Source: Clytia hemisphaerica
Lineage: Eukaryota; Cnidaria; Hydrozoa; Leptothecata; Clytiidae
Assembly (NCBI GenBank): GCA_902728285.1
Contig: CACVBU010000973.1
Span: forward strand, 186,001 to 250,000
Direction: 5' to 3'
DNA: 64,000 bases
The position numbers were made by a program, and so were the translations under genes. Each line of letters opens with the position of its first letter. Within the stretch, counting starts at the first letter, position 1. Positions 33,201 through 48,200 of the stretch are shown here, piece by piece. A model generated the notes under the pieces. That model had not been told where the DNA came from. It made no database searches and saw only the letters and a program-made list of their open reading frames with translations.

Positions 33201-36200
33201 ACATGTTGGAGGATAAAATGCTCAGAATGTAAAAAGAAAATCATTCTAAAAGTAACTATACTGTTTTCAATTTCAGCACATTTGGTTTTAAAGATGTCTA
33301 AATCTTTTATCGAGTCCTTTACCAGTGGATCCCCTTAAAATCTACATAAAATAGAGATACCCCCTATCTGAAAATTTAGGAGGAATTTGAGGCTAGAACT
33401 TTGTGTGTTAAAAGTAGGCTGTCTATGGTTTTCTTCTCTAGCAAAGATGTTTTGTAGAAACCAGTTTTCAGTTTTTCACGAAGAAGTGAAAAAATACTCA
33501 TTTAGCTATTTACTCTTAAAAATGGTTTTTGAATAACTTCGAAATCCTCGAAATCAGGTATCTTGCTAAAGTACCTTTATAAGAGGTTGTAAAAAAGTGA
33601 ATTAAACAATATTAAATTAAGTTTGGTGGCTAAGAGAGCCCGAAATCCAACTTTGTAGGTTTTAAGGGGTATCCACTGGTATAACCGATTTAATTCGTAA
33701 GCTTCAACAGAGCGCTTAGAAACACTAAGAAAACATACTTTAATTTTGTTAGGGAAAGCAGTATCGATCATCATGAGATCCGTCAAGAACGTCCCCAGGT
33801 AAGGTACTGTACCATGTGTCACACCCTGGAAACGAGGAGTAAATAAGAAGATTATATTAGTTGATAAGATTTCTTGAAGCATTTGATTGAGGTCATTGAG
33901 AGCTTTGGAAGAAATATTCTGAAAACCTCCCCTGACACTATTCATACAAAGTGTTTATTATAGTATCAATAGATCAAAAACTGTTTGAAATAAAAGTGTA
34001 TAATCGAATGAGGAGTATAAATTTCATACCTCTTTCATGAGCGATTCTCTTTTAGATTTGGTCCTTCGTAATGAGCTTTTGGAATACGTTGAATATTTCG
34101 ACGTTCCCTCCTATGAAAATAACAAACAAACTAAGTAAGTTGTCTCATTGACAAAGCAAAGGTTTTCAATCACCTTCAAGGCATTTCGGTCATCTGAATT
34201 ATCTGAGTGACAGTGACAGTGACAGTGACAGGGCAAAAGCTTATTAAGGAAAACATTCCACTGAGAAAAATCTAACTGTACTTTTGTGAAGGTCTACGAT
34301 TCAGACTAACATTCTTTTAAAGATATTTTAGTTTAGGCTGTTAGAATCACGTGCACACAAACAGTAAATTTATCACTTTGGGATTCAGGTGGGTCTAGAG
34401 GTTTTGATCGGGTTTTCGAAATCGATTTCTTACCATAACAAGAAGCTCACGAAATGCTTTGTTATTCAATTCACCAGAAAAAATATCTTGCATATCTTGG
34501 TACAACTCATGGCTTGATCTATGGTGGTAAAAATAAAACAAAAATTGTCAATATTCTGTGACTTGACTGTATTTCATAGTAGTAATGATAATTATTTTGA
34601 TTGGGTAACAAAGCCACTTAAATCAGGTATCTAGGGAGATTTCAAAACTTACTGTACTATCTTATGATAAATGCGAGACACGCTCTAGTACAGAGTATGC
34701 AAGGTATGGATCGCTTTGGTTTAAGTAAACAAGTAATACATTTGACTTACTTTGAAACTAGTTCCCAGGACCTCGGTAAACGATAAATGGCAGATGACTG
34801 AAGACCAGAAATAACTGCTTTCAGACTGGAAAAGTTTTTCAATTGACGAAGTTCCTACATTTTTGAAAAAAAAGAAATTCGGTCATGACATATGTGAGAT
34901 ATAATAGAATACAATGTTTCTTTTTCGGGCGAAATCGAATTGAACCCTTGGATGAAGATCCACATCAATATGAGTTTTTAAGAATTCATTCTGAATGACT
35001 TATATATAGATAGTTTACATTGCGTGGATTAATGGGCCATTGCAGGGCAATTTTTTAATGTTGAGGGTACAGTTTTTGGAAGATCAACCCCAGACTCTTG
35101 ACAAACTTTTTAAGTAGCCCCTTTTATTTTTCACGAAATTTCACTGACCATCCTCCCCCCTGGATTTTTCAAGTTTGCTTGCAAAGGTGGCATCCCCGGG
35201 AAGGAAAAATATGACATAGCAGTTTTTTTTTTGAACAGAACGAGATTAAACTCAGGTATTCATGTAAACTAACTGGTCAGTCAGTCATCATTTTTGTTCG
35301 GACCAAACGGAGACACCTGTCATTACAGTATCCTAGACAATTCATTTAAAGGATCATCTCTGAGATCCTCATTGCTAATGGTAAGGATTAAGAGGAAATC
35401 TCATAACTAAAATAAAAAAAAAGAAAACGAAATAGGTTGCAACTGTCACATACACCCGGATAAAATGTAACATCAGGAAAAAGACATTTAAGCGTAATTT
35501 CCGACCCAATCTAATTATGAGTATATCAAATTTAGCCTTTATGCCGCTTTTGATGTATGATTTTCATTGATCAATAGATGAATTAATACAACTTTCTGAA
35601 CGGAAATTGAGATTGATTAATAGGTGACATCTTGGATGACTCATGGTCGTCAGAATAAATCAATTTCTCTCACAGGAAGATTCGATGGGATTTTGGATAA
35701 TAAATCCATCTTTCCGGGTGATAATTTGTGACTAGACTCATAGTAAAGTTTCATTTCAGATATTATAATAAGCAACTACAACTGTATTCAATACCCTCAT
35801 AATAAATGAAAAACACTACAATTTTAGACAAAATATTTGAGACAAAGGAGATTTCCCTGCGAAATTTTAAACATCACAACTGAATTTTAAGCGCGTTACA
35901 CTACGTTTGGGAAGTATAGCTTTAACTTAGGAACTTAGGATCTCAAAATTGTTTCAATAAAGCTGAGAATATCGCCCAGAAGCCAATCAATCCTTCATAA
36001 ATCGAAGTATCTAATGAAATAAAGTGTACTAAAATCGCGTTTCTCACCAGAACTCTAAATTTTGCAAAACGTTAAAATAAATATAAATCTCAATATATTT
36101 TGACCAAGATTATAGTAGTGACTATGTGGAGGTGGAAATTGATTTCTATCCTTACCAAAGCGATTTCTAGCCATTTCGTGATAGCTTTGACTCGAGCATT

Positions 36201-39200
36201 CGTCGTGTGTTCTTTGGATTTCTTTTCTTTAGCGTTTAAGATGGTGGAGATAACTTTGAGGGAAACAGCATTGAACTGATCGACTGTCAGTTTGATGGAT
36301 TGTGCCTTGGATCCTTTGGATGCGTCACGTTTTCCCCAAAACGAGGCCATGCATTCACGCGGCACAACACGCTGGAAAAGTTCCTGTGGAATAAAAAGAT
36401 TATAAAATATATAGACCATTTCATAGTCGCAAAGCGTAATGGGTAATCAGGACCAGTGCACGCTGATGACAACTTACTATTGGTCCAAAGTTTTGAAAAA
36501 CTTTTAAGATTTTTTGCGTCTGGCCAACTGGAAGTCGTTACTAGAAAAATCGATAACCAGTCCTGATTACCCATAATTCATTTCGACAGTGAAACGGCCT
36601 ATTACAACAGATAAATTACTAATTACCAGTTAGGCCTGGCTGAAGGATTCATTGCATTCGAGCCAATAAAAGTCAAATATTTAATCATTCGAAATTCGAT
36701 CTGTAAAATGCTTATTTTTGGTGAATTCCATTGGAAAAATTAACTCTAGAGGGCCATAATCGACATCGATAGCTAATTTAATAAATTTGAAAAAAATAAA
36801 TTAAAAAAAATATTTTTTAAAGTATTGACATCATCAATAGTGGTCAAATTCACTTACGGCATCAATGAGAGTCAATTGAATAGCCACCAATTCAGAAGGG
36901 AAACTAAAGATATCGAGTGAATCGATATATCCATCGATGAAATCGTTTCTCGATTCGCATGTACAACCCACTACTGACGTGCACGAACAGAATTTGAACA
37001 TCAACGGTCCTGTGAGAAGAGAGAAAAGAAAGTTTGATCACGAATCAGCTGTTAACATAGTTAAATTTCATCCCTGATTTAGTTCACAATTTGGTTCTAA
37101 ATCTTTGGAATTGGATTTGAAGTCTCGCAATCTTTTGAATTCACGATGCAAAATTTCGATCATTAGATCATTCTAAACTGTTTAACTCATTTTTTTTTTC
37201 ATTTTAAGATTCTAATAGCGCATAACCACTAGCCCTAGCTTCGAAAATCATACATTAAAAGCGAGCGCTCTACTACACCCATCGATTTACAACAAAATTA
37301 TAAATTGGTTGATATTTCTCTCGGTTCGATAATGGAAACTCATCAGTAATTAGACCCCTGAAACAATGGAAATTGTGCTTTGTCACTAGTTTTTTTCTAA
37401 AACCTGATTTTGGTACAGTCAAAAAAACATGTCCTTAGACACTTAAGGAAACTAGTTTAAGTCCATCACGGTACTGCTTAAACTAGAATTCACTTTATAA
37501 AAGATGTTCAGGATTCGAAGTTGGAAGTTATGAGATAGGGTCTCTACTTGCGCGTGCTTCGATCGCACATTTTCGAGCAAAGCTTCCACGCTATTGGTCA
37601 AAAGAAAAATGAAACAACTCCAGTGGCGCGATCTGACGAAATGGTTGAAAAAGTTGAAATGTGTTCAACTTTTTTTTCGAGCGCGCTACTTTTTTATGAC
37701 GTAATCTTTTTTCCAAGCAAAAAGGATTGAAGCCAAAAGGTGCAATCACAGCGCGCGCAAGTGGAGACCGGCCTTTAAATGCTTACTTTCATCGTTGAAA
37801 GGGCTGACAGTTAGCGTGTTCAATTTCCCATCACAAAGCATCCATAATTTCTCTACAACAGGAATATGTCTCCGTTGGGCGGCAAAATGTATGAGGGCGT
37901 TTAGCGAGGCGTATTCGGGTGGTTCATCAAAATCACGTGGGTATTGCTCGATCCATATCCTTGCTACGGAACAGATCCGCCTGAAAAATAAAAATAATAA
38001 AATTCAATTGGTCCATCTATATTTCAACATGATAATTTACCAGTGATGTAATTATGTTTTATTAGATTGAACCACTGACCTTTATATATCCCTGGACCAA
38101 GCTATATCCGCCATCTTTGATCGAAGTTTTTTTTGAATTGGTACCCGTAAAGAAGCTATTGCAGTGTTAAAAATTAACGTCTAACGGCGCTACATCATCA
38201 AAAGTTTTCGAGGGAAAGTAGATCTAGCGCTCTCGATGCTATTGAGTAGTGCCGCCATTAGGGTACCACTTTTCAAAAAACTTTGATCAAAGATTTAGCT
38301 TGGCCGGGATTGAGAAACTTGGTTCAGGGATATATTAAGGTCAGCGGATTGAATGGAAATTAAAATAGATCTGGTTTTCGAGGTTCATTTGACCGAAATT
38401 CCTATTACTGATTATCTTTCGGACCGACATCATCCCTGGACGGGATTTCCGAGACGAAAAATTTGCAACACTGTAAGCAGGCATAAAGGGTCGATGTATT
38501 TCGCTCTTTTTTAATTCGAATTATAGAAAGTTCAAGAAATGAAATGAAGCAGACCAACCAATCAGAATTGTTCGAGTTACGGAAGTTCTTTTCTCTAACG
38601 ACCAGTTTGGTGAACTTTTGACTTTTTGTAGGCCATGTTTTATCAATCTTATTTCGAAATTATAAATTTCAACTATTTGTTTGGAAACCTGCCAGACAAA
38701 AAGAATTGCGGTTGAAACGCACTCCCACTTTTTATCGATTTGTCGTAATTTAGTGAATTTTAATTACTGGAAAGGGAAGGTTATAACTGACATCATCTTT
38801 GTCAACTTTTGCACTTTCGTAAGCGGGAAGAAAGATAATATTTGACTGAATAAGTCTCCAAGAATCAACTCACTTCTTCAAAAAATGTAAACAAACTCAT
38901 CAAGACGGCCGTATTGTAAACAAACTAATTACAACAGAAAAGCAGTTACCCAACAAAATAAACGACATTAGATTACGTAACACAAAGTTATGACATGGAC
39001 ATCCAGTAAATATATCAACTTTGTAAATCACTTCCGGGAATCGGCAATTATTGACGTTTTAATTCCGTTAAAATGAAAGTTGACGACCTTTTCTTACTAC
39101 ACCGCCGCCGCCGCGGAGTAATCACAGTTACACAAGATCATGCCTCTTTAACCCTCGTTAAAATTCTTTTCGATGCACAAAAAAAACAGAAATTAATTCA

Positions 39201-42200
39201 ATTTAAAAAATCTTCACTATTCATATCAATTTGTAAGTCCCAATTATTTGATTTTGTTACTTTCATACCTTAGATTATGTTCGGAATTTAATATTATTTG
39301 ATTGGACAAAAAATTGTCATAATTTATTATTCTTATTTCCCAAACTTGGTGAGATGACTGCATTCAATAAATTTTGATTATAAAAAAATTCTGTTCCGGA
39401 CATTTTTCGGACACACTGAACGTTCACATTTTGAGAAAGTAGCACAGCATAAATATTGATTAAGATAGGGGATTAATTATAAGTATTTATAAGAATTTTA
39501 ACCAGTCTATGATCTTACAAAGTCTACAACAATAATTTACCCTATCATTAATCAAAATTTTGTTTCATTCTAGTGCAACAACTTTTTAACGATAAGCATA
39601 TGATTATTACCCTTTACAGAAGCTCAAAAAGCTGGATAACAGAGGAAACATCGGTAATCTAAATGTGTCTCGTTTACTTTTACTTTTACTTTTACAAAGG
39701 AAGGAAAAAGAAGAGGTAGTAAAACGTTTATTAAAGCACAGAGGAGTGAGGAAGACCATGTACTTAAAGCAATTGGTGGGAAGGACATTTTAGAGAAAAT
39801 ACTATAATTAAAAACAGATGCAAAATATTGGATGCCTTTGAATAAATAAATTGTCAATAATTGCACTGATGACCCTGAGGTCTTATCGAAAATAATGAAG
39901 GCTTGATGTTCTTTATGACGTCATCTTAAGTCTTTCCAGACTTCTTTCAAAACTGAAAGAAAAGTTTTTTGATATTGAATCCCTCAAGGTATGCTTTCTA
40001 GACAGTTTGGCATTCATCAAAAATGTGTAGAAAACGTTTGAACGTCCTTTTTAGGTTAAATCATCAAAATATTTTCCTGTACCATAGTCAACTCTACACA
40101 CACTAAAAACAGATTTTTGAAGGATAACTGTCAAAACAGCAATGCAATGAAATGTACTACGCAATATTGGTCTCAACAAAATGGTTCAGATTTCAAATGA
40201 ACTTTGATTGATATCGATTTCCCATATTTTTTCAGAATAATATAAAGTAGAATCGATTCAAAATAAATAATTACCTGATTTGCGGAGCTACAAGAATAAG
40301 GAACTTTTTTTATAAGAGCCAGTATATTTTTGTCGATGCTTGACTGTTCTTGTGTTTTGGCACTTCAATTGAGCCTCGATTTGTTCTTATCCTGTTCTCA
40401 TTGAGGTGTTCTTAAGCTTTTTATCCAATTTTTTCTAAGTTTATTTGTTTGAAATTCAGCGATTTATTCTTGAACTGTTCATATTCTTTAAGGTTTTTTA
40501 AGTTCTTATGAAATTTTTCTAATAAAAAAATATTGCATCACAAAGAAATATAATAATCCGGACTGCTTATCAGAGAGGTTATCGAAAGAAAATCCGAGTA
40601 AATTTTCAATTCTGCTTAACTCTACGATCAGTCGAACAGAAATGAATAATTAGGGTTCAAATGAAATTTTTCAAAATACAAATTGATTTACATAAGTAAC
40701 CGCATATCAGATGATGAAAACCCAGCTGGCACACAACGTTGTTTTAACATTCATCTAACGTTATATGGACGTTGTTAACGTTATACAAACGTTGAAACAA
40801 CGTTGTGTGCCAGCTGAAAATCAAATCAAAATAATTCTGACAGAGTGTGGAAAATACCACAGAAAGATATAAAAGGGTTATGCAATAAAATGTAATTCAA
40901 TTCCTGTTCTACTGTAGAATAGAGCGACGTCTCGGAATTTCATTTGATGTTTTATAAAGCTCTCCTGTAAATTCAATTTGATACCAATAGATATAAACAT
41001 TGAAACCAGCAAAGTGAGATTGCATCATTTATCAGACTCCCCTGCTGATTTTCATAGACAGATTATGAAAGGCTCTTGTCATAAAGCAAACTTTTCATTT
41101 TCAACCTTGCACATGACTCCCTATCCCGACCCTGTCTCAGCATATACACGTGTTTTTTATAAGAACATCCAAAATTCTTAAAGCCTTCGGATGTTCTTAA
41201 CTTTTTGAGTTTCAAGATTTTGGCCATCGAAGCCTCATGGTCTTATATAGTTTGTTCTTATAAAAAAACGTGTACTACGAGGTACACATTAACTTGAAAA
41301 CAAAGTCTCTTTAACGTCCATAAAAATGAAACAACTTTGTAAAAACTCATTCTGGGAAATTTCATGACCGGAAAATTTCATCACAAAATTGAAGCGAGCA
41401 CGTGTAATGAAAATAAAATCATACCTTATAACACCTTCTCTGTCTTTCACTGGTTCTGTAATGCTCGTTTCGAAATATTCAAACCTACAGAAAAATAGAA
41501 TAGACAAAAAGAATAGAATAGAACTGACACTTGCTTTAATACACAGGTGTATTTCAGAAGGAGTAACCGAAGCTAAGGTTTTGTGTTTAATTAGCCCAAC
41601 TTCCTTAGATGAAGCTACATATTGCTCGGCGAGAATTCGTACAAAATGGATTTATAGAATCAGTTTGAAGCAAACTGACCCAAATGGAAAGTTAAAGATA
41701 TCGTTGATTGTCAAGTCCCTTAATAAAAAGAAACTCGATATTTTACAGACAGGTGTGAAGTTGTTTGAAGGGGCGTTGTAACTACCTTTGGCCAGAAAAA
41801 AGAAACTCAATATTTTACCTTTTCAACAGCAAATCCACTACTGCTTTCGTGGTTGTGAAACTCTTATACGTGCACAGAAAAGCTAAAAAGAAGCCTGGGT
41901 CGAACTCCGATACTTCTAACGAGACGGGGGTTAAATGTTCAACAAGTTTTTCTAAAGTTCCAGCCTTCATTTGTTTGACTTTAACCATTTCCCATTGTTT
42001 ACAGCAATTATTATCATTTTGGGTCAAGTCTTGAGGTGTGTTCGATTTGTATCGTACTTTCTTTAGTAACGTGTTGTAGAGGGTTCCATCCTCTTCAAGT
42101 TCTGTCCAAGGCAAAGCCTAAAAACAAGAAATTTGTAAATTCAGTGAAAATCAAAATCGCAAGCCTACAGAAATATTAAATAAATATACCAATCTTGTAA

Positions 42201-45200
42201 ACGTAAAACTATTCATACGAATTTAAACTCAGCTAGCTCACATTACGTAAGAACCCTATACTAGACATACAAGAATATCACTTCAGTCTTCAGTTCCTTG
42301 GACTTGCATTTACTGCAAAGGTTGAGAAGTGAAATCAAAGGATCATTATACCTCCTCCTTTTAAAATTAATTTTACAAGATTAAGTAACGATAACAGAGA
42401 GATCTTTTAAATGTCCCGTTTTCATTCTCTAACAAGATTTCAGTTCGGTCTACAATTAGCATTCCAAGAATATATGACACATCGTTGGAACATTTCTATT
42501 TGTGAACAAAAATCGAAGGCGAAAAAGGGAAAATCCCTTTAAAATTGCTGTATCAGTTGAATCACAGTGACAGTTTTTGCTGAAAGATTTCGCTTCAAGA
42601 ATATCTGTGGTTTTTGACCATTTAACTATAGCAAACTAATTTGCAAAGAAACCATAAAATATCAACGTTATGCAAATTTAGCTGTGTAAAGTATGCATTC
42701 AAAGTTTCTGTTTGATTCTATTGTTTATTTCAAAAAAGAATAAAACCAAGCGCTAGTTGTTCCGTGTTGTTACGAATTCTAAGAAATACTTTAGATAATA
42801 TCTAGCTTTGAATTATTAGGTGCAAATTCTGTTCCCTATAGGAAAAATTTCCATTTCCTTTCGAGTGATGATTTTAGAGTGGATGTCCTGAAGAGTACTC
42901 TCGACGATAACATCTTCTAATTTTATACCCAACTTTTACTCCTAAGCAAAGTTTACTATCCCTAAATCTAACAAACTGAAGAAAAGTTTCTAGGAAAGAA
43001 GTTCTCAACTAATAGTACTTACAATATACCATCATATACATTTTATGCCTCAGCTTTTTACATTTAAATATATGATATGTTTCGACAGAAAAGATTTTTT
43101 GTGAAGTACCGGGTTAGGTTTGATAATATCGATGCTTTCAGAATATTTTTAGTGTAAGAAAAACGCTCAATGGTTTTGAGAACTGAAGAAAACCTTGGGA
43201 CAGGCGCATGTATAAAAATCTGAAAGTCATTATGGATATGAAGAAAACTAAACTAAATCTTTCCTTGCATTAGGAATATGCTATTGGAACTAGGAATAAT
43301 CGGTAGTCAGGGGGATTTCTTTTAAACCTGAGTTAGAAATTCTTTTAAGAAATATATGGTGAAACACGAATAAACAAGAAATTGAAATATCAAACGAAAG
43401 CAATTTTCGTGCAAGAAGAGTTATAATAATGACGTTTCAACTTATGTTTTGTTTTGGTTATTTGCTAAGCGATACCGACTTTACCGTCATAACATATTTC
43501 GCATACTTCCAATCGACATTGACGACTTAGAGAAATTGACAGAAATAGAGAGTGGAAAACTGAACATGAAATTGAGGATTAATACATTCAATTAATTTAA
43601 ACATATTGAGAGTTTTTTTGAATCCTGAGACCTGAGGCTTTTAGGCCTTAGTTTTACGCTCGAAACGAAGGAAGATATGACGTTGCCTGGTTAAAAGGTG
43701 CTGTTTAAGCAAATGGAAGTAGACACGTTAAATGATTCTTTAAACACTATTTGTGTAGTAACTTTCCAGCGATAAGTATATGATATCAAAGGGAGGTTGA
43801 TTACCCACCCGACTCATTTAAAACCTATTAAAACTTTAATGATACAACGTCATTGTAACGGGTTGTCCATGGTAATAAGTAAAACAAAGAAAGTTTTTGA
43901 ATAACTAAAAATTCATTGGCAAAAATGATGAAAAATGAAAAGAAAAACCAAGCTAAGAAATTAAAAAAGTAGCTCAGCCACACTAAAGTTCCCTTAAACA
44001 ATCAAAAGCACCAAATTCGCAAATATTTGAAAAATGCTGCGGTACGGCCACTTTTTCTCATATTTTTGTTATAAATAATATCGCTAGTTCTGAGAGTTTT
44101 TTTGGGTTTTGGTTGCATTTGATGACTATTGACTTTGAAATTATAAACTAGACTTAAAGGTGTAAATGGCGTATAAAACAAAAAAAAGCGTTTTTGATAA
44201 TTTGGTTATTGAGGACCGGTTTGGATGAGTATGAAAAACGACGAGAAATAATCTAATTTCCACATTTCGAATTTCCTTATTGCAAACATATCTTTCGACG
44301 GTTAGGATATTACATTTTACCATAAGCTGAAGATTAAAAATGTTACAATGGTGTGTTTCAATCTCTTCCGGCGAAACGGAAAAGTATCTCTAATCTTAAG
44401 AACACAAGGAAGAATTATTTCATGTTTCATGAATTGGACAACGACTATGAAAAATCAATTTTCTTCAACACTAATGTAGCCTAGCTAGACTAAATATAAC
44501 AGGCGTTGCTATAGTTTAAACAAACTAACATATTCCCATAATAGTTATCGTATTATCGTGCACCCAAAATTATTTATGGTCTAACACTTATAATTTATAA
44601 ACGACTCTGGTCTACTCAGCCCTTTGAAACACGGAGGGCACGGAGAAAAGGATGGTCCAAGAATGAGTTGTTTTTTATAACCATTAGAAATGGCTTGCTA
44701 TGGTTTGGTATGGGGGGATTTAGGTTCGAAATGGCCGAGAGATACATTCTAAGTGAAATTTTGTTCGGAGAAATAAAATAAAAAATCAATAATTGATTAG
44801 AAAATTTATGAAACAGCCATTTCTCAAAAAACTAGTGGGCCAAGCCCCAAGGGAGCTACGACAATGCTTGAAAAAGGTACCCTTAAAGCCGCCATTACAC
44901 GGTAACCCATTTTCACCAACCCTGAGCAAAATACTGTTATTTCTTGAGTCGATATCCACTGGGTATCAATGTTTGAAGTATTATCTGTTTACCGTCAGTT
45001 GGATTAAATCATAGATTAAAGAACACACGTTTTTTTATAAGAATGGTGTAAATCCATTTTATTATGGATATTCTTAACTTTTTTTGGGAAAATCATCCTA
45101 AAATATTCTTACAGCATTCTAAGGGTAGAGTCGAAATTCAGACTAGATTTAATTTTAGTACATACGTCTCAAGCATAGAATGGCGTTTTTGTGAGCCTTA

Positions 45201-48200
45201 CTTTGGGGTAATTGGCAATTTATAATTGAAAATGCTCTAAAACTAGCATTCTTACCTTGAGTAGCCGAATTCCATGATGGTGATATTCTTAGCATTATTT
45301 TTAATATTTTGGCCATTTTCATCATGGACATTCCCATAAAGTGTATTCTTATAAAAAACGTGTAGGGTTAACTAAAAAATCAGACGGTTTTACGCCTTTT
45401 GACAGCTTAGAAAGATTTAATAAGATTTGATAAGGTTTAATAGGTTTAATAGGTTTAATAGGTTTAAGACATGATTAAATCAATACTCGATGAGGCAAAT
45501 TGACTACAGTTTCCTTAACTTAATTCATGATTAGGTATAAAAATTATACATGAAGCTGGATATCGTCCTGGGTCAAATCAGTTAGTAAATTTCACTTCAA
45601 TACTACAAAACCCAAAAGTACCGGATTATCTTAACTTTTTGAATTTTATGCTTAAAATATTCTTAAAATATCCCATGTTCTTATTTTCACCATATTTGAT
45701 ATGCAATTTCTTTAAGAAAGGTTGGTGCTTTAGAGTCCACACAGCCTTAAAATGTTCTTAACTTGCTCTTAATTGTTTGACAATCGAAGTCTTATATTCT
45801 CATATTCTGGGCTAACAGTTATTCTTGGGTTACAAAAATGTCAATGGGACTTTTCAAACTCTTGGTGTAAAAGTCCACATAACAATAGCTAATTCACACT
45901 AATGACAAAAATAAGCATGAATTCTATAGGACTTAAGAATAAATAGTCTGCAACATTAGAGCGCGATGAAAACCTGTTGTAAATAAACTACACTTATGAC
46001 CAACACGTCTTTTTTTCAAAACAACGTACACCTATTCAAAATGTCAAGCATTTCCTTTTCAAAATAATTATGATTTGATATTATATTTGTATCAGAAATT
46101 GTTTTGTGTTTAAAATACCACAAACATCCCAGTGGTATCAGGTATCAGCTTTCAGAATAGGCAACTACACTCGAATATTATTCCACCGAAAAAAAACAAG
46201 GAAAAAACAGCTATAATACTAAATTTCTAATGAATCACTTTTTGCTAATTTTTCGACTTGCAAATTAATTGCAAACTTTTGGGGTACACTTAGTCAAGTC
46301 AAATGAGTTTTATTGCGTCAGTAAAATACTTTAATACTGGCCATCATAAAACCCTTGAAATTCATTATCGAAGAATTAAAAACCATGACAGAGAACAAAG
46401 GAAGATCTGATACCTGTTGATTTATTGCTGAAACTTTCATAACAGAAGTGTATTTATAAGTAGAAACTCAAAACACGTATATAAAAAGTATAACTAACAC
46501 CAAAATAACAAATTAAAGTATAATTTATTTTTTTGAGGTCAAAATTGGAGAACAATAAAAAAGTTACACTAGTAAATAATACCAAATAGGGCCGTCTAAT
46601 CATCTATAGAAAGTTTGCGACGATCATTCAAAATATCGAATATCCATAAGATTAGTTCAAACAGACGCACATAATTTGTTAAATGACTGAATGGATAAGT
46701 CAATATCTCGAGCAAACAAAAAGACACCAATTGAACTTTAAATCGTTGTGTGTATTTAATAAGAGCAGCCTCGCGTAATATTTAGACAAAGACCAGACTC
46801 TAGCCTTGGTTCGTTGAATTATTCTCCTAATGGTAGTACTCAAGCAACCCAGCTGGTTCACCACGTCAAAATCTAACATCAATGATATTCGTATCCAGAA
46901 GACTACAAACTACTAGACTTTTACCTTGCTCGGTAGATATGGTAGTTATTAAATAAGATTAGCTGAAAGTATGAAACGAAACCCTAATGAAATATACTGC
47001 ATACTCAACCTGGGATTTTATTAAGAGGTCCAATGAAGGGTTTATTCTTTGACCGAATTATCGTAGAATGACTTAGCTTGGATGAAATCCTACAAAATTT
47101 GAAATAGCGAATTAAACTTACTGATATTTTCCCACTAAAGAATTGCTCCTCGTAGCTGACTGCTGAATCACGAGTAGAGAGAATAGCCATCCCTTATTCA
47201 TTCAGAGGAATAATATATAAAAATTCTTATGAAATCCGCAATAGCAAGATAAACTTTAACCAAAGATACGACTTTATGATAACCAGCTCTCAATCCAAAA
47301 AAATATCGAACGTCTTCCAAACACCACAAATTTTTGTCACGTTAAAAAGTGACTAGTAAATTTACTAGTGTGTCTACTATATAATATTTGAAGCCTAAAA
47401 TTTTAAATCAGTATTAGCTCAAAACTTAATCCAAACTACAAATTCAATCAACAAAGCCACTTCAAAGGTTATACGTAAATTAATGACATTAGCTTCGTCA
47501 CTTTACAAAATTAACAACAAAAAATCAGGCATTCAAGTATGATTCGTTTGTGAATGAAACAGTTTTAATTACAAATTTCTTTCATAATATAAGTCTTCTG
47601 AGGCTTTCAAATGGAACGTGACAATATATTACAAAAATACAAAAAACTCTTTCGCTATATCTAACAATATGAAGTAATACCATTTATAATGAGCTCTACC
47701 AGTTGTATTTTTTCGTATTTATTATAATTAAAAAGACATTCATGAGAGCAAGGTTATAACGTTTGCTTAATCATATCTAGCATGCTGTGTTGTGATATCA
47801 GAATGCTTTGTTGATGTCATGATTAAACCACAAAAAGACTGGCTACACATTTTGACATCATAATAGAAAGATAATACAATATAATCTGCAATATAAAAGA
47901 TGGAAGAAATCTAGGTCTTATCTTGGAATTTTTTCGAAATATTTTGATTCCACTTGACACATAATAAAAGGCATGGATAACTTAAGATTTCCTTCTAAAA
48001 CGATTCCTTTTCTCGTTTCTTTTTAGATGTTAAGAGGCTTAGCACACAACAAAAGACTGAGCAAAAAATCTGCCATTTTTTCACCATTTTTTTTCACCTC
48101 TACGTCTTCTTAATGGTAAAGTACTTATCACCGCAATAATAGCTAATGAGAATAAAATGGGAACCGAGCACTTTTTTGAAGGAAAAATAACTTTGAAATG

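Noticed and set aside
41389-41781. 130-codon plus-strand frame as a gene
   Set aside because: It lies in RalGDS-like intron 2 with no domain or transcription signal, and joining REM exons 2 and 3 across it keeps phase.
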